Part shown: in pieces, positions 31,230 through 44,416 of the stretch
Layout: each line of letters begins with the position of its first letter
Numbering within the stretch: the first letter of the stretch is position 1
Assembly (NCBI GenBank): GCA_963971575.1
Contig: OZ020624.1
Coordinates: forward strand, 14,477,249-14,541,248
DNA from: Liopterus haemorrhoidalis
Lineage: Eukaryota; Arthropoda; Insecta; Coleoptera; Dytiscidae
Direction of reading: 5' to 3'
DNA: 64,000 bases
The notes under the pieces: model-generated
The model's database searches: none
Told to the model about the DNA's origin: nothing
Seen by the model: only the letters and a program-made list of their open reading frames with translations
Translations under genes and position numbers: made by a program

Positions 31230-32796
31230 GGGTGCATTCGATTTGACGCCCCGACCGTTCCGAGCACGTTCTGTACACCACGCCTGTGTCATCGGTATAC
31301 CAAAATTTCGAACCCCGCCAAAACCATGTGGCGGTTATCTGATGAGTGTAGCACACAATTTCCACCAGGAGGCAGTTCTGTTGGACACCCCCTCGCCACC
31401 CACCACCACTGAATACTCCACAAACTCGAATTTTAAATCTTATCTATTTAAATATGGCAGTTATTGTGAATGTGACTTGCACGTGGCGTGTTTAATGTTC
31501 TGTGGTGCAAAGAATTTTAAGTGATCAATAATATATTAATTAGGAAATATTGGCCCATCAGCTGAAATCAAACTTATATGAATTGTATATTTTACTTTTT
31601 TTTGATATGTTCGATATTTGAAATATTTGATATCAATAACATATTAAATCAGACTTATGTATATGTATCGTATATTTGACTTTTTTTTTTGTTATGTTCG
31701 ATATTTGATATTCAATATTTGAAATGTTCGATATCAATAATATGTTTATTATATTTGTTGCAAATATTGGCCCATCAGCTGAAATCAGACTTATATGTAT
31801 AGTTTATTTTACTTTTGTTGGTGATGTTTGATATTTGAAATGTCCGATTTATTGCAAATATTGGCAAATACTTTTATTCTTCATAAAGGTTGCCGACATC
31901 TGAACTATGCTATTTATGTACCTATTATATGATTATGTATGTTAGATTATTATTATATTATTATATATGTACGAGTGACAATAAAAAGCTCAATTTTATA
32001 TTATGTGTTTCTCTATAACCCCTTTTTAATATTAAACATGGATATATTTTCATTTTATATAAAATTTAATTACAATTTCGAATTGTATTAAAATTTTATG
32101 TAAAATGAAAATGTATTCACGTTTTATCAATTGTAATTTTTCTGGAATAATAAATATGAGTACATTCAAATTTTGCGGTTTCATTCAATTTAGTACGTGG
32201 TGCATCTCTAGTTAGCGTTAGTTACGATGAACAAAATTTTGACACAGAGATGGCACTTCTGTTAATGTGTTCTGTGCTGTACACTCAAACGTGTTCGATT
32301 TGACGCTCGGAGTACACTCAATTGTACAAATTGTACTCAATTATTATTATATTATTATTATTATTAATAACAATAGACAAATAATATTGTTATTTGTCTA
32401 TGGCTACAGAGTAGGGCCATTTTATGTATTTGTGACGTTCTGCAAACAGCAAAAAAAAAATTAAAATACACCGTTCATAAAATTAAAATGGAAAAAATTC
32501 ATTAAATCAATTCATTAATTATTATCTAATTTAAAATTAATATTATTTCTTCAACATTGAAAAAAAAAAATCAAGGAAAAACCGAGGTACAATATAATTT
32601 TGATTCATGACTGACGTGAACTAATCTGACAGTAAAAATGCCGCCTAAAATTGTAGGGTTAGATTTTATAAACATTACGTCACAACAACGGTCAATCCGT
32701 GTTCGAGTTGCTGCGCTCCGTTAGTGCTCTATTCATGACGTCACCATCAACTGTTCGCTCAGCGCTCGCTCTACCCTGTACAACTCGAATGCACCC
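31230..32796. mobile_element. Harbinger-type MITE interrupted by a 998-bp insertion (U3)
   Basis: TTA on both sides (31227-31229 and 32797-32799). The body equals the U2 version apart from the insertion and a short A-tract of 11. Confidence 0.8.
31279..32276. mobile_element. 998-bp unclassified insertion (U3)
   Basis: Flanked by 8-bp direct repeats CTGTACAC (31271-31278 and 32277-32284), the single copy of which is seen in U2 and U5. It begins CACGCCTGTGTC and ends GTGTTCTGTG; the terminal inverted similarity (CAC…GTG) is too short to classify. The first 250 bp are less AT-rich (CGAACCCCGCC, CCACCAGGAGGC). The middle has three degenerate copies of a unit with GGCCCATCAGCTGAAATC and TTCGATATTTGA. 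No long open frame; origin unknown. Confidence 0.75.
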
Positions 32797-35028
32797 TTAT
32801 ATTTCAAATATTTGGAGTTCGCCGGTTTAGCGTTAGGATATTTCCACTGTAAACAATGTATTGTCCACTGCGATTAAAAGTTTTTTCAGCTCTAAATTCG
32901 CTTATTTTTCTCTTCTTTCCACTTATTATGTATATTCTCTTCTTTCTCACCATCTGTCCTATGATTTGCATCAGTTTTTTGTCTTTACAGTCACTTTTGC
33001 ACACGTATTCGTCAGTTTTTGGGTACAAAGTATCACTTTTTCATTCTTATTACGCCTTTTATTAATATTTCACGTCTTAAAATATTTTGAACGCGGTAAA
33101 ACCCTTTTTTTAGCACATTCAACTTACCTATTTACGTCTTAAAACCGTCATAAGTTGGTTTTTTGCGTCTTTTAGGTTAACTATTTTTGACCTCTTTTTT
33201 CTTAACTAACCTATTTTTATTTTAAACGTCTTAACTCCACATATATCTTGCGGTTAAGTGAATAATAAGGGAGTTATTTATATTACAAATATTTGAAGTT
33301 TTCCCGCCATTACTCTACAAATATTACTCGAATCAAAAAAATGTATTTATGTTAAGAATTTGCCTTTTAATTTTAAACAATATTTGTTTTATATATTTTG
33401 CTGTTTACTGAATTATAAGGGAGTTGATTATTTTTCAAATATTTGGAGTTCGAGCGCTTGGCGTTAGGAAATTTCCACTGTAAACAATGTATTGTCCACA
33501 GCGGTTAAAAGTTTTTTCAGCTTTAAATTCACTTGTTGTTCCCTTATTTCCACTTATTATGTCTATTCTGTTCTTTCTCACCGTCTGTCCTATGATTTGC
33601 ACAAGTTTCTTGTCTTTACAGTCACCTTGCGCACTTATAATAACCAATTTCTCTTTATAGCGTCGTAACTCCACATATATGTTGTTGTTAAGTGAATAAT
33701 AAGGGAATTATTTATGTGACAAATATTTGAAGTTTTCCCGCCATAACTCTACAAATATTTATCGAATCAAAAACATGTATTTATATTAATGATTTGGCTT
33801 TTAATTTTAAATAATACTGGTTTTACATGTTTTGCTGTTAAGTGAAATATAAGGGAGTTATTTTTATTTAAAATATTTGGAGTTCGCGCGCTTGGCGTTA
33901 GGAAATTTCCACTGTAAACAATGTATTGTCCACAGCGGTTAAAAGTTTTTTCAGCTTTAAATTCACTTGTTGTTCCCTTATTTCCACTTATTATGTCTAT
34001 TCTGTTCTTTCTCACCGTCTGTCCTATGATTTGCACAAGTTTCTTGTCTTTACAGTCACCTTGCGCACTTATAATAACCAATTTCTCTTTATAGCGTCTT
34101 AACTCCACATATATGTTGTTGTTGTTAAGTGAATAATAAGGGAATTATTTATATGACAAATATTTGAAGTTTTCCCGCCATAACTCTACAAATATTTATC
34201 GAATCAAAAACATGTATTTATATTAATGATTTGGCTTTTAATTTTAAATAATACTGGTTTTACATGTTTTGCTGTTAAGTGAAATATAAGGGAGTTATTT
34301 TTATTTAAAATATTTGGAGTTCGCGCGCTTGGCGTTAGGAAATTTCCACTGTAAACAAAGTATTGTCCACAGCGTTTAAAAGTTTTTTCAGCTTTAAATT
34401 CACTTGTTGTTCCCTTATTTCCACTTATTATGTATATTCTGTTCTTTCTCACCGTCTGTCCTATGATTTGCACAAGTTTTTTGTCTTTACAGTCACTTCT
34501 GCGCACGTATTCGTGAAATTTTGAGCACAAAGTATCAATTTTTGAGCACAAAGTATCACTATTTTATTCTTATTACGTCCTTTTATTAATATTTCACGTC
34601 TTAAATTATGTTGAACGCCGTAAAACACTTTTTTTAACTCTTTCGTCTTAATTATTTACATCCTAAAACCGTTATAAATTAGTTTTTTGCGTCTTTTAGG
34701 TTAACTATTTTTGACATCTTTTTTTTAACCCTTTCAACTAACCTATTTATCTTTTAAACTTTATGAATCCACATATGTTATGCTGTTAAGTGAATAATAA
34801 GGGAATTTATTTACATTACAAACATTTGAAGTTTTCCCGCCATAACTCTACAAATATTTATCGAATCAAAAAAATATATTTATGTTAGGGATTTACCCTT
34901 TAATTTTAAACAATATTTATTTTATATATTTTGCTGTTATGTGAATTATAAGGGAGTTATTTATATTTCAAATATTTGGAGTTCGTGCGCTTGGCGTTAG
35001 GAAATTTCCACTGTAAACAATGTATTGT
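32797..35028. repeat. U4 satellite block, five monomers
   Basis: Full complement as in U2. The second monomer has GTTCGAGCGC where U1-U3 have GTTCGCGCGC; U5 and U6 share this change. Confidence 0.85.
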
Positions 35029-35348
35029 TAGGGTGACCATCCGTCCCGGTTTTCCGGGATTGTCCCGGTGTCCCGAAAAATGTTCTCGGGACGCCCGATT
35101 GTCCCGGTTTTTGAGGTGAGGACTCTTTTTGCTCTTCACTTTGAATTTGGGGGAGGTGAGGACCTTTTTGTTTTTTTTTGCTCTTTTCTTTGAATTTGGG
35201 AGGTGAGGACCTTTTTTTTTGGCTCTTCACTTTGAATTTGAGAGGTGAGGACCTTTTTTTTGCTCTTCACTTGGATCTGGGAGGAAACAAAGACCTTCTT
35301 TTTTTTTCCTGTGTCCCGGTTTCCCTTCACTGAAATCTGGTCACCCTA
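35029..35348. mobile_element. hAT-type MITE (U4 copy)
   Basis: 320 bp. One internal repeat reads TTTTGGCTC, also in U5. Confidence 0.85.
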
Positions 35349-35541
35349 TGTATTGTGTCTACTGCGATTCAAAGTTTTTTCAGCTCTAAATTCGCTTATT
35401 GTTCCCTTATTTCCACTTATTACGTCTATTCTCTTCTTTCTCACCATCTGTCCTATGATTTGTACAAATTTTTCGTCTTTACAGTCACCTTCGCACACGT
35501 ACTCGTCAGTTTTTGAGCACAAAGTATCACTTTTTCATTCT

Positions 35542-36523
35542 CACACAGGTTAGCTTGGTGGATGCCGCGAAGAGCTACAAGAAGTGGATGAGAACCAGCG
35601 CCGGCGTGCCGCTGAGAGCCTTCATCGACACGGGTAGTGTCTACGACCTCATCACGGAGGAATGTGCACGGCGTTTGCAGTGTACGCTGTCTGCAAATGG
35701 GCAGCAATTGCATGGATTCGGCGGAGGGACGACTTGGACCTTAGGTAAGGTCGAGCTGTCCGTGATCATTGACGGCGCCGGCGTTAAGATGCACCCGTTG
35801 GTGGTGACATGTGGTTTGTCGGGAGCCGACATCCTGATAGGGCAGCCAGCGCTCTCGTCAGGCGAGGTGGTCCTGCTCGTGCGGGACGGCACGGTGAGCC
35901 TGTCGCGCGAGGAGAACTTCCTCCAAAAGCTGGCGTTGGAGGATGATGACCTGGACGAGCCATGGCAGCAGAAGTTAGAAGTACGGCTCGTCGAGGATGC
36001 CTGGCTTCTACCCAACGACGACCAGAGCCCAGCAGTCACGGTGGATGGATTGGCTGAAGGTGCGTTCCTGCTAGTTAAGGAACGGACGGTCCGGCGACAC
36101 ACTTCCGAACTTATCGTAAAGGGAGCACTTTTGGGGCCAGGGCATATGAAGATGAGAATTTGGAATCAGAGTCTCAGGGGCGTTATCTGGCCCACCAAAC
36201 ACCCGCTGGCGCGCGGCTTTGTTATCTTTCCAGATAAAGACCCGGAACAGGTGAACTCGGTGAGTATCATTAATAATAAATTAAGCTTTGCAGATGTCAA
36301 GGTGGGTGATATCGCTGAAAGTGAAAGGAGTGAATTGGAAGCGCTCTTGTCACGGTTGCAAAATTGCTTCTCGAGTGGGGATGAAGATTTGGGGCTCACC
36401 CACTTGGGGGAAATGAGAATCCAGTTAACCACGCATAGCGCGTACACCGATATACCATCGCCCGTACAGGCTGTCACTCGCAGAGAGGGAAACGGTGAAA
36501 CAAAAAGTGGAGACGCTACTTAA
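35542..36523 (+). CDS. pol: gypsy pol, protease part (U4)
   Basis: FIDTGS motif and linker intact as in U2. Preceding satellite is 35349-35541. Confidence 0.85.
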
Positions 36524-38273
36524 CAGCAGGGCCATACGAGAGTCTGGATCGGAGTACGCAAGCCCCATCGTACTTGTCCGAAAAGCAAACGGCGGACGTC
36601 GGATGTGCGTTGACTATCGCGCACTGAATAAGGTAACAGTGAAAGATCGACATCCGATGCCACTGGTGAAGGATGAATTCACCAAGTTAGCGGGTAAGTG
36701 TTATTATAGTACACTTGATTTAGCCCAAGGTTATCACCAAGTCCCTATGCATGTGGACTCTGTACATAAAACTGCATTTATTACTCCGGATGGTCACTAT
36801 GAGTGGTTACGAGTCCCCTTCGGGCTCGCTAATGCTCCAGCTCTCTTCCAGAAGGTAGTACAGCGAATGCTGAAGGGTATTCCCAGTGATCAGGTGCTGG
36901 CTTACATGGATGACCTGCTGATACCCTCCGAGAGCATAGCTGGCGGGCTCCGTCAGTTGGAGCAGGTGCTACAATCGGTGGCAAGAGCCGGATTGAAATT
37001 AAACTTAGCTAAATGCTCTTTCCTACAAAACAAGGTAACATATCTGGGCCACGACATAAGCGGCGGCGGTATCCGACCTGGAGAGCGCAAAATCACGGCG
37101 GTAAGCGACTTTCCTGTACCCAAAAATGTACATGGCGTAAGACAGTTCTTAGGCTTAACGAGTTATTTCAGGAAATTCATACCGAACTTTTCTGTTGTAG
37201 CTAAACCATTAACTGAACTGACCAAGAAGCAGACTACGTGGCAGTGGGGCGACAGCCAAGCCGAGACGTTCGCAAAGCTGAAGCAGCTGCTGGTGGAACG
37301 ACCGGTGTTGGCACTGTACCATAGTCATGCAGAGACGGAGGTACATACAGACGCCTGTCAAAGCGGCTTGGGTGGGATCCTACTGCAGAAACAAAACGAC
37401 GGATCCTTGCGGCCGGTGCTCTACTTCAGCAGGGTAACCACACCAGCCGAACAGAAGTACCATAGCTTTGAGCTAGAGACGTTGGCGCTCGTGGAAACGG
37501 TGAAACGTTTCCGAGTATATCTGGTGGGTATACATTTTAAGGCTATCACCGACTGTACTTCTGTGCGAGCTACCATGCTTAAACGAGACCTGGTGCCCCG
37601 CATCGCTCGCTGGTGGATGACTCTACAAGAGTACGACATGGAAGTAGAGCACAGGCCGGGAGCCAGGATGCAGCATGTTGACGCGCTGAGCCGTAACCCC
37701 GTCTCAGTGTACCTGGTGCAGATCCACGATGATGATTGGTTTCTGACAGTCCAACTGCAGGATGAGAAGGCGCACTCGATTGTAGAGGCGCTGCAGGCAG
37801 GTACTGCTGATAAAGGTATTGTTAACGACTTTAAATTACAGGACGGGCGGTTGTACCGCAAGACGCTGCTGAGTGATCGACTGTATGTCCCGGCGATGGC
37901 AAGATTCAGTCTACTACGAAAACATCATGATGATGTTGGTCACCCCGGCGTTGAACGTTGCCTAAAATTAATAAAGGAAACTTACAGGTTTCCCAGAATG
38001 GGGCGTCTCACAAAGAAATACGTTCAAGCGTGCATGAACTGCGCGTTCAGCAAAGGGAGTTATGGCAGAGCGGAGGGCCTGCTACAACCCATTGAGAAGA
38101 AGGCAATCCCCTTCGACACGGTGCACGTCGATCATCTGGGACCTTTTGCACGAAGTGTACGCGGGTACTCTTATGTACTCATGGTGGTAGACGCGTTCAC
38201 AAAATACACCCTCGCAAGAGCAACGCGTACTCTGAAGTCTACAGAGGCGATTACTATACTTGAGAGATACTAA
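36495..38273 (+). CDS. pol: gypsy pol, RT-RNase H-integrase N-terminal part (U4)
   Basis: 592 codons with no private break, making this and the U2 copy the best preserved. All RT, RNase H and zinc-finger residues listed for U2 are present, and it ends at the same TAA beside the 10-bp duplication. Confidence 0.9.
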   Translation: MKQKVETLLNSRAIRESGSEYASPIVLVRKANGGRRMCVDYRALNKVTVKDRHPMPLVKDEFTKLAGKCYYSTLDLAQGYHQVPMHVDSVHKTAFITPDGHYEWLRVPFGLANAPALFQKVVQRMLKGIPSDQVLAYMDDLLIPSESIAGGLRQLEQVLQSVARAGLKLNLAKCSFLQNKVTYLGHDISGGGIRPGERKITAVSDFPVPKNVHGVRQFLGLTSYFRKFIPNFSVVAKPLTELTKKQTTWQWGDSQAETFAKLKQLLVERPVLALYHSHAETEVHTDACQSGLGGILLQKQNDGSLRPVLYFSRVTTPAEQKYHSFELETLALVETVKRFRVYLVGIHFKAITDCTSVRATMLKRDLVPRIARWWMTLQEYDMEVEHRPGARMQHVDALSRNPVSVYLVQIHDDDWFLTVQLQDEKAHSIVEALQAGTADKGIVNDFKLQDGRLYRKTLLSDRLYVPAMARFSLLRKHHDDVGHPGVERCLKLIKETYRFPRMGRLTKKYVQACMNCAFSKGSYGRAEGLLQPIEKKAIPFDTVHVDHLGPFARSVRGYSYVLMVVDAFTKYTLARATRTLKSTEAITILERY

Positions 38274-38331
38274 GCTCTACTATACTCTACTATACTAAGA
38301 GATTTTCAGCGAGTTCGGATATCCGAAGCTC

Positions 38332-39105
38332 GTGATTTCCGACAGAGGGTTGGCGTTTACCAGTAAAGTATTTACTGAGTTCTTAGCCAAGCACGGCGTG
38401 CGGCACGTATGTAATGCCATTGCGACCCCGAGGGCGAACGGACAAGTCGAAAGACAGAACCGTACTATCGTGGAAGCGATATCGATCGGCGCAATGACTG
38501 CTGATGAGTCCCGGTGGGACGAGACACTGCCCGACATTGTTTGGGGTATGAATAACTGTGTAAACAAGAGTACGGGGTACTCGCCTGTTGAGCTGATGAT
38601 TACATGTAAGAGTGGTGCCATCGCGGAACTCTCTGACGGTGTCCAGAGCGCAAGTGCCCCGGCGGAGGCTGAGTTCCATGAACCGCGGCGAAAGGTCACA
38701 CGGCGTCGCCGGCGAGCGGCCGAGAAGCTGAATAAAGTCAGCGAAACTATGAGAGCTTGTTTTAATAAAAGACGAAAAACGGCGACTTGCTACAGACCCG
38801 GTGACTTGGTCTTGTGGCGTAATGCAAGTACATGCCACGGCGACAAGGGCGTGAACAGGAAACTGTTGAACAAATTCAATGGTCCCTATAAAGTAGCGGC
38901 GATACTGGGGAACGACCGATACAAAATACCCTCCGTCAAGGGCGTCAGGGGATATAAAAATTTCACCGCGACGGTAGCTGCTGATTCACTACGGCGATAT
39001 CACAGCACCATGGCAGAGCATGAGCTCAGTGCCGACCAGTATGATCAACGCACGGGTATCCAGGAGACTGATCGGCAGGACTTGATCGACCTCCTGGAGG
39101 GGTAA
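38332..39105 (+). CDS. pol: gypsy pol, integrase C-terminal part (U4)
   Basis: Identical domain content to the U2 copy. Confidence 0.87.
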   Translation: MISDRGLAFTSKVFTEFLAKHGVRHVCNAIATPRANGQVERQNRTIVEAISIGAMTADESRWDETLPDIVWGMNNCVNKSTGYSPVELMITCKSGAIAELSDGVQSASAPAEAEFHEPRRKVTRRRRRAAEKLNKVSETMRACFNKRRKTATCYRPGDLVLWRNASTCHGDKGVNRKLLNKFNGPYKVAAILGNDRYKIPSVKGVRGYKNFTATVAADSLRRYHSTMAEHELSADQYDQRTGIQETDRQDLIDLLEG

Positions 39106-39154
39106 GGTTTAGGTAAGAATTAATGGGGCCATTAATTGTTGCAGGACGGCCGAG

Positions 39155-39418
39155 TGTTACGGAGTTTTTCGAAGAGGGCGCGCTGAGCAATGGCGTGGCG
39201 GCAGCACTATACAGGCGGTCGGTATTGTGTCCCGCGCTTGTATCGGCGTGGGAAGAAGAGAGGAGGTCACATGACCGGACCATTCTATCTGCGGCGTTGG
39301 AACGGAAACTCTCGGCGTGCTCGCTTGTATTTTGGTGTTTTTAGTATTATACATTTTTCATGTTTGATTAAATTAATGATATGTTAGATTGAACGTTTGT
39401 TATTTTATCGTCCTAACA
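39155..39418 (+). repeat. Probable gypsy 3' LTR (U4)
   Basis: 264 bp, TGTTAC … TAACA, followed by satellite 39419-39539. Confidence 0.65.
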
Positions 39419-39539
39419 ATATATTTTGCTGTTAATTGATTAATAAGGGAATTATTTATATTACAAATATTTGAAATTTTCCCGCCATAACTCTACAAAT
39501 ATTTATCGAATCAAAAAAATGTATTTATGTTAGGGATTT

Positions 39540-40074
39540 GGTCAGCTAACCATATGGTTAGGTAACCATATGTTCATCTAACCATATGATCAGGTAACAT
39601 TTTGGTCAGCTAACTATATGGTCGGTTATCTATTTGGTCTGTTAACCACATGGTCAATTAACAATTTGGCCAGCTAAACATACGGTTAGGTAACCACTTG
39701 ATCAGCTAACCATATGGTCAGTTAACCATTTCGTCAGCTAACCATATGGTCAGTTAACAATTTGGTCAGCTAACCATATGGTTAGGTAACCAATTGATCA
39801 GTTAACTATATGATCAGTTAACCATTTCGTCAGCTAACCATATGGTCAGTTAACAATTTTTCCGGCTAACCATATGGTCAGGTAACCATTTTGTCAGATG
39901 ACCATATCAGGTCAATTTTTTAAGGTAATCATGTAAGTCTTGTAACCATTTGGTCAGCTTAACCTGTACTTGCTCAGCAAACCATTTGGTCTGCCAACGA
40001 CATGGTCAGGTAACCATTTGGTCAGTTAAACATATGGTCAGGTAGCCATTTGGTCAGCTAACCATATGGTTAGG
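39540..40074. repeat. 16-bp-period minisatellite (U4)
   Basis: 535 bp, as in U3. Confidence 0.85.
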
Positions 40075-40877
40075 AATTTTTTATCTTCTCACTTCTTTCT
40101 TGTCCTTGGATATCTCGCATTCTATCAGTTATTGCCAGTGTCACATCTTGTCCTTCCGACCTCTTTCTTGCTATTTCCTTAGCTGAGTAACCATTATGCT
40201 CAAATCGTTTTCTTCTTTTTGCTTCCCATTTGGATTGTATCTTTCCATGTATCCCTTTCCTCTCTATTTCTTTCCAGCACTGATAGAGCAAGTTTTTTTT
40301 TGGGTGTTTTATTATCCGCTCTTCGAATTTAATAGCTCTTTTGGTAGCTTCTATTCTAATGTTGTCCAATTTCAATTATTCTAATAAAATATATTCTGGT
40401 GTGCATTTGTCGAGGCCCAACATCCATTTAATGTATTTATTCTGCACCACCTCTAATTTTTCCTGGTCTTCCCATCCACATATTTCAGAGCCATACGTCA
40501 TTATGCTCTTGACAATGGAGTTGAACATAAGCATCCTTATTTTGATGTCTCGTTTAAATTTTCTCTCACCTATTCCCCACACTTGTGGCAGGGCTAACAT
40601 TGCTTTCCTTGAGAGAGTCCGAATATGTTCTTCTGGGCCCCCGCTGCTTTTAAACATGTATCCCAGGTATTTGTATTCTTTCGTTTGTTCTATCTCTTCG
40701 TCTCCCCAATTCCATTTGTTTTGTGTCTGTCTGCCTCCTCCTTTTTTGAACAGCATTATTTTTGACTTATCTGCGTTTAGCTTTAGCTTTTCCTTTTGTA
40801 GGAATTTCTCAAAACATTTAAGGAGTTTCCTCATTTCCTCTTCGGTTTTAGCTACAATAGCAATATCGTCCGCTTAG
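40070..40877 (-). pseudogene. LINE RT active-site remnant and C-terminal region (U4)
   Basis: Stop at 40874-40876 before ADD; otherwise as U3. Confidence 0.8.
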
Positions 40878-41011
40878 GACAGAGAGATAAATTTTGTGTG
40901 TCCTACTACCAGTCCTCCTGTTTGTTCTCTTTGTAACGCTTCTAAATCTGACATGTATATGGAGAACAGAGTTGGGCTTAACGGGCATCCTTGCCTTAAA
41001 CCTTGTTCGGT

Positions 41012-41647
41012 CTAAAATTCTTCACTATATATTTCTCCATTTCTTATTTGGTTCCTTGTTTCTTTGTAAATGTCTTGTATCCGGTTTCTTATTATGACGT
41101 TTAGTCCCTTTTTATCTAACGTTTTGTAAAGCTCTTTCCGATCTACTGTGTCAAAGGCTGCTTTTAAATCGGCGAAAAACACATATAGTTTGCCTCTTTC
41201 CTTTGCCAGCTCTCTACCTACTACATAATTCAGGATATATACATTGTCAATTGTCCCTCTCCCTTTCCTGAACCCTGCTTGATTGTCTGTTCTTCTACCT
41301 CTTCTTCCAACTTTTGTTCTAAAACCATTGCATATATTTTGTACAAGGTGTTTACTCCATCTATCAGGAAAACTTTCCCCTCTCCATACCTTATTTATAA
41401 TTTCTGTTATTTTTTTCTTTACATTTTCCGTACTGTACAGCCATTCTTCGTTTCCTATCCCATCTTCTCCAGCTGCTTTTTTCTTTTTCAGTTTCTCTAT
41501 TTGTGCTTGTATTTGCTCTTCCGTTATATCATCTTGGTGGCTACCTCCATCATTTTTCGCTACTTCTAGAACTACTTTTTCATTTGTTCCTCTCAGGAGT
41601 TGACAGAAATGTCTTTCCCATTCTTCAATCTTTATATGTTGGGACAC
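41012..41647 (-). pseudogene. LINE RT fragment with fusing deletion (U4)
   Basis: Same 74-bp deletion and 211-codon fused frame as U3. LINE-derived sequence runs to about 41892, then satellite to 42035. Confidence 0.82.
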
Positions 41648-42035
41648 ATCTACTTTGTTTTTTCTATCTTTATTGATATACTTCCATGCCTCCGTCTCTG
41701 TCTTGATATCCTGTATTTCTAATTCTTCTTGTCTCTTTTTGTTGTTTTTCTTTATCTTTGTATTGTTTCTTTTCTTTTAGATATTCGTTTATATAGCTTG
41801 TACCTATCTTCCATTGTTTTAATGATGTCTTAACTGATTTTTTTCCCTACATTCTCCGTCCCACCAGTTATTTCGTCTCAGTTTGTTAGTTCTATTTAAG
41901 CGAATAATAAGGGCCTTATTTATATTACAAATATCTGAAGTTTTCCCGCCATAACTCTACAAATATTTATCGAATCAAAAAAATGTATTTATGTTAAGGA
42001 TTTGCCCTTTAATTTCAAACAATATTTGTTTTACA

Positions 42036-42549
42036 TGTGCTAGCCTCTAACCGAGTGGTTCTCAACCAGGGTGCCGCAAGCACATGAAAAGGGTGCCGCG
42101 AGCTTTTCAAAATAAATTCGCCGCTATTCTCGGAATCGAAGACCCGTGTCTTACAGAAAATACGCGGGAAATGTATTCTCTCTCACTCGTCATAAAACCC
42201 TTGCGAGTTTATTGGACGTCAAATACGCCCGACCTTGAACGGCTCGCTCGCTCGCTCTCTCTCTATTGTGACATATTTAATAGTAGGGTGCCGCGAAGAT
42301 CTCACATTTTGCATAGGGGTGCCTTCACCTAAAAAAGGTTGAGAACCACTGCTCTAACCGATAGTTGGAATGCGAGACAGACTAGAACGAGTAGTATGAG
42401 TAGTATGTTGTTAGACTCCGACGTGAACGCATCGTTTGTAATGTGTGTTAGACAATGCATTTATTTATTTGTACATTAATTCTTAAATAAATCAAATTAA
42501 CTTAATCTCGTGTCTTATTATAACCGCTAGTGACCATCTTAGGCTGACA
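42036..42549 (+). repeat. Probable 5' LTR of second LTR retrotransposon (U4)
   Basis: 514 bp with the hAT MITE inside. Confidence 0.5.
42053..42351. mobile_element. hAT MITE within the LTR (U4)
   Basis: 299 bp between CTCTAACC duplications. Confidence 0.87.
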
Positions 42550-42679
42550 GATCAGAAGTGGGATAAGGAATGATGTGTAAAAAGTTAAAATTTGGTAAAA
42601 TTAATGTGTAAACAATGTTAAAGGTCAGTGAATTCTGTGTAGTGAGTGTAGTGAAAGAAGCGTGCATTCGTGTTAGTGG

Positions 42680-42815
42680 GAACGAGATAGGCAACCACGT
42701 ACTACCGAGTGCGAGTGTGAACGAGATAGGCAATCACGTACTACCGAGTGCGAGTGTTAACGAGGTAGGCAACCACACACTACCGAGTGCGAGTGTTAAC
42801 GGGATAGGCAACCAG
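42680..42815 (+). repeat. 39-bp minisatellite in the gag leader (U4)
   Basis: Open 102-codon frame 42615-42923 spans it. Confidence 0.8.
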
Positions 42816-42992
42816 CATATTCATAGCTGGACGTGGAACCACGACGTAGATACAGGACGTAAGGGGACGGTACAGGAATACCAACGACATCCAAACGGGA
42901 TAACGCGCGAGATAACGTACTAAGTAAAGCGCAACGTAGACAGTGGTCTAAAGAACTTAGTTGAACGAAAATAGAAACAAAATAAAAACGAA

Positions 42993-43714
42993 ATGAACGA
43001 AGAGGCCATGAACGTAACAGAATTGAACGTGACGCCAGATAATGGAACGGATGAAGAACCATTATTTTCCTCAACAAACGTCAGACGTGAACGAATGGAA
43101 TTAGATTCTGTGGATCAACTTGAAGAAAATTTAAGATGGGAGAGAGACCTTCTTAAACGAGAACGAGAACTCTTGCAGAAGGAACGAGAAGTTTTGGAAA
43201 CGCAACCATAACTTTGAGCGGTGAACGAACAGATATTTCGTTACAGGATTTGATCCAGGTAAGATTACTCTGTTAACGGCTAAGCAATGGGTGAAAAAGC
43301 TCGAAAGCATTGCGAACATCTTTGGATGGGATGAAAGACTATTTATTATATACTGCTTAAGGCAATAGGCAAACTGAAGGGAGCAGCTAAATACTGGTTC
43401 GATGGATGTGAGGATGAAATGAGTGGGGAACATTTAAAGAAACTTTTATTAAGGCATTTCCAACTAAAGCGGATGAAGCTGACATTCACATGGAATTGTC
43501 AAAGAGAATGAAGAAACGAGATGAATGTTTTGAAAATTACATTTATGAAATGAAGGCAATAGCGGCAAAGGGCAGTTTTTTCGATCAAACAATCATGAAA
43601 TATATTGCAACGGTAATTGGAGATCCGCAAATGACCAAAATGTTGACATTATGTAAATTTGACAGTCTCCAGGAACTGATAGTTCAAGTAAAACGATACG
43701 AAATTATTATTTTT
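42993..43714 (+). pseudogene. gag: gypsy-type gag remnant (U4)
   Basis: Same breaks as U3. Private substitutions: TPDNG for TADNG near 43035, and MLTLC for MLALC near 43645. Confidence 0.75.
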
Positions 43715-44416
43715 ACTTGCCCGACCTTAATATATAAGGGGCAAGTATTGTAATCGCGAAAATTTTCGATGTCGAGATTTTGACGGATGTTCACGTTTCA
43801 TGGTCTAGGGAATCCAAAAAACCTATTTTCGAAGTGCCGTCCGTATGTGTGTGTGTGTGTGTGTGTGTGTGTCTGTCTGTGTGTCTGTGTGTACACGATA
43901 ACTCAAAAACGGTTTAACTTAAAGAGTTCGTTCTGGTACTAAAAAATTCTCCTATTAAATAGGAAGAACCTTATTGTTTTTTTATGAAAATCGGTTGACT
44001 AGAAATGGGAGTTTACTCGTGTCGATTTTAATATTTTTGCGAATATTTAGCAACAGAAAAATATTTCGAAAAAATTTATTGAACAAAAGTTACTATAAAT
44101 GCAATAACTAATAACTTTTATTTGAGACGTTTTTTGATAAAACGAAAAATTTCGAAAAATTTTTGTAAAATGATTTAAAATTTTTCCAAGTCTCAATTTT
44201 TTCATACTTATATGTAACGTTTCCATGGTCATGATAATTAATTCGTAACTAATAAAGCAAGCCTTGGACAAAAATTTGTATAGAACATAATTTGATGTAT
44301 TTTTGAAGATTTATCTAAATATTTAAAAAAAATTTTTTTTTTAGTTTACATTTTTTTTTAAATATTTTTTTTATGGGAGGGCAAGTCTAGCGGAGGTTTC
44401 CTTTCGCCACTGGTTT
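43715..44416. repeat. Unclassified repeat with (GT)n tract (U4)
   Basis: 13 GT repeats (43847-43872). Confidence 0.5.
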
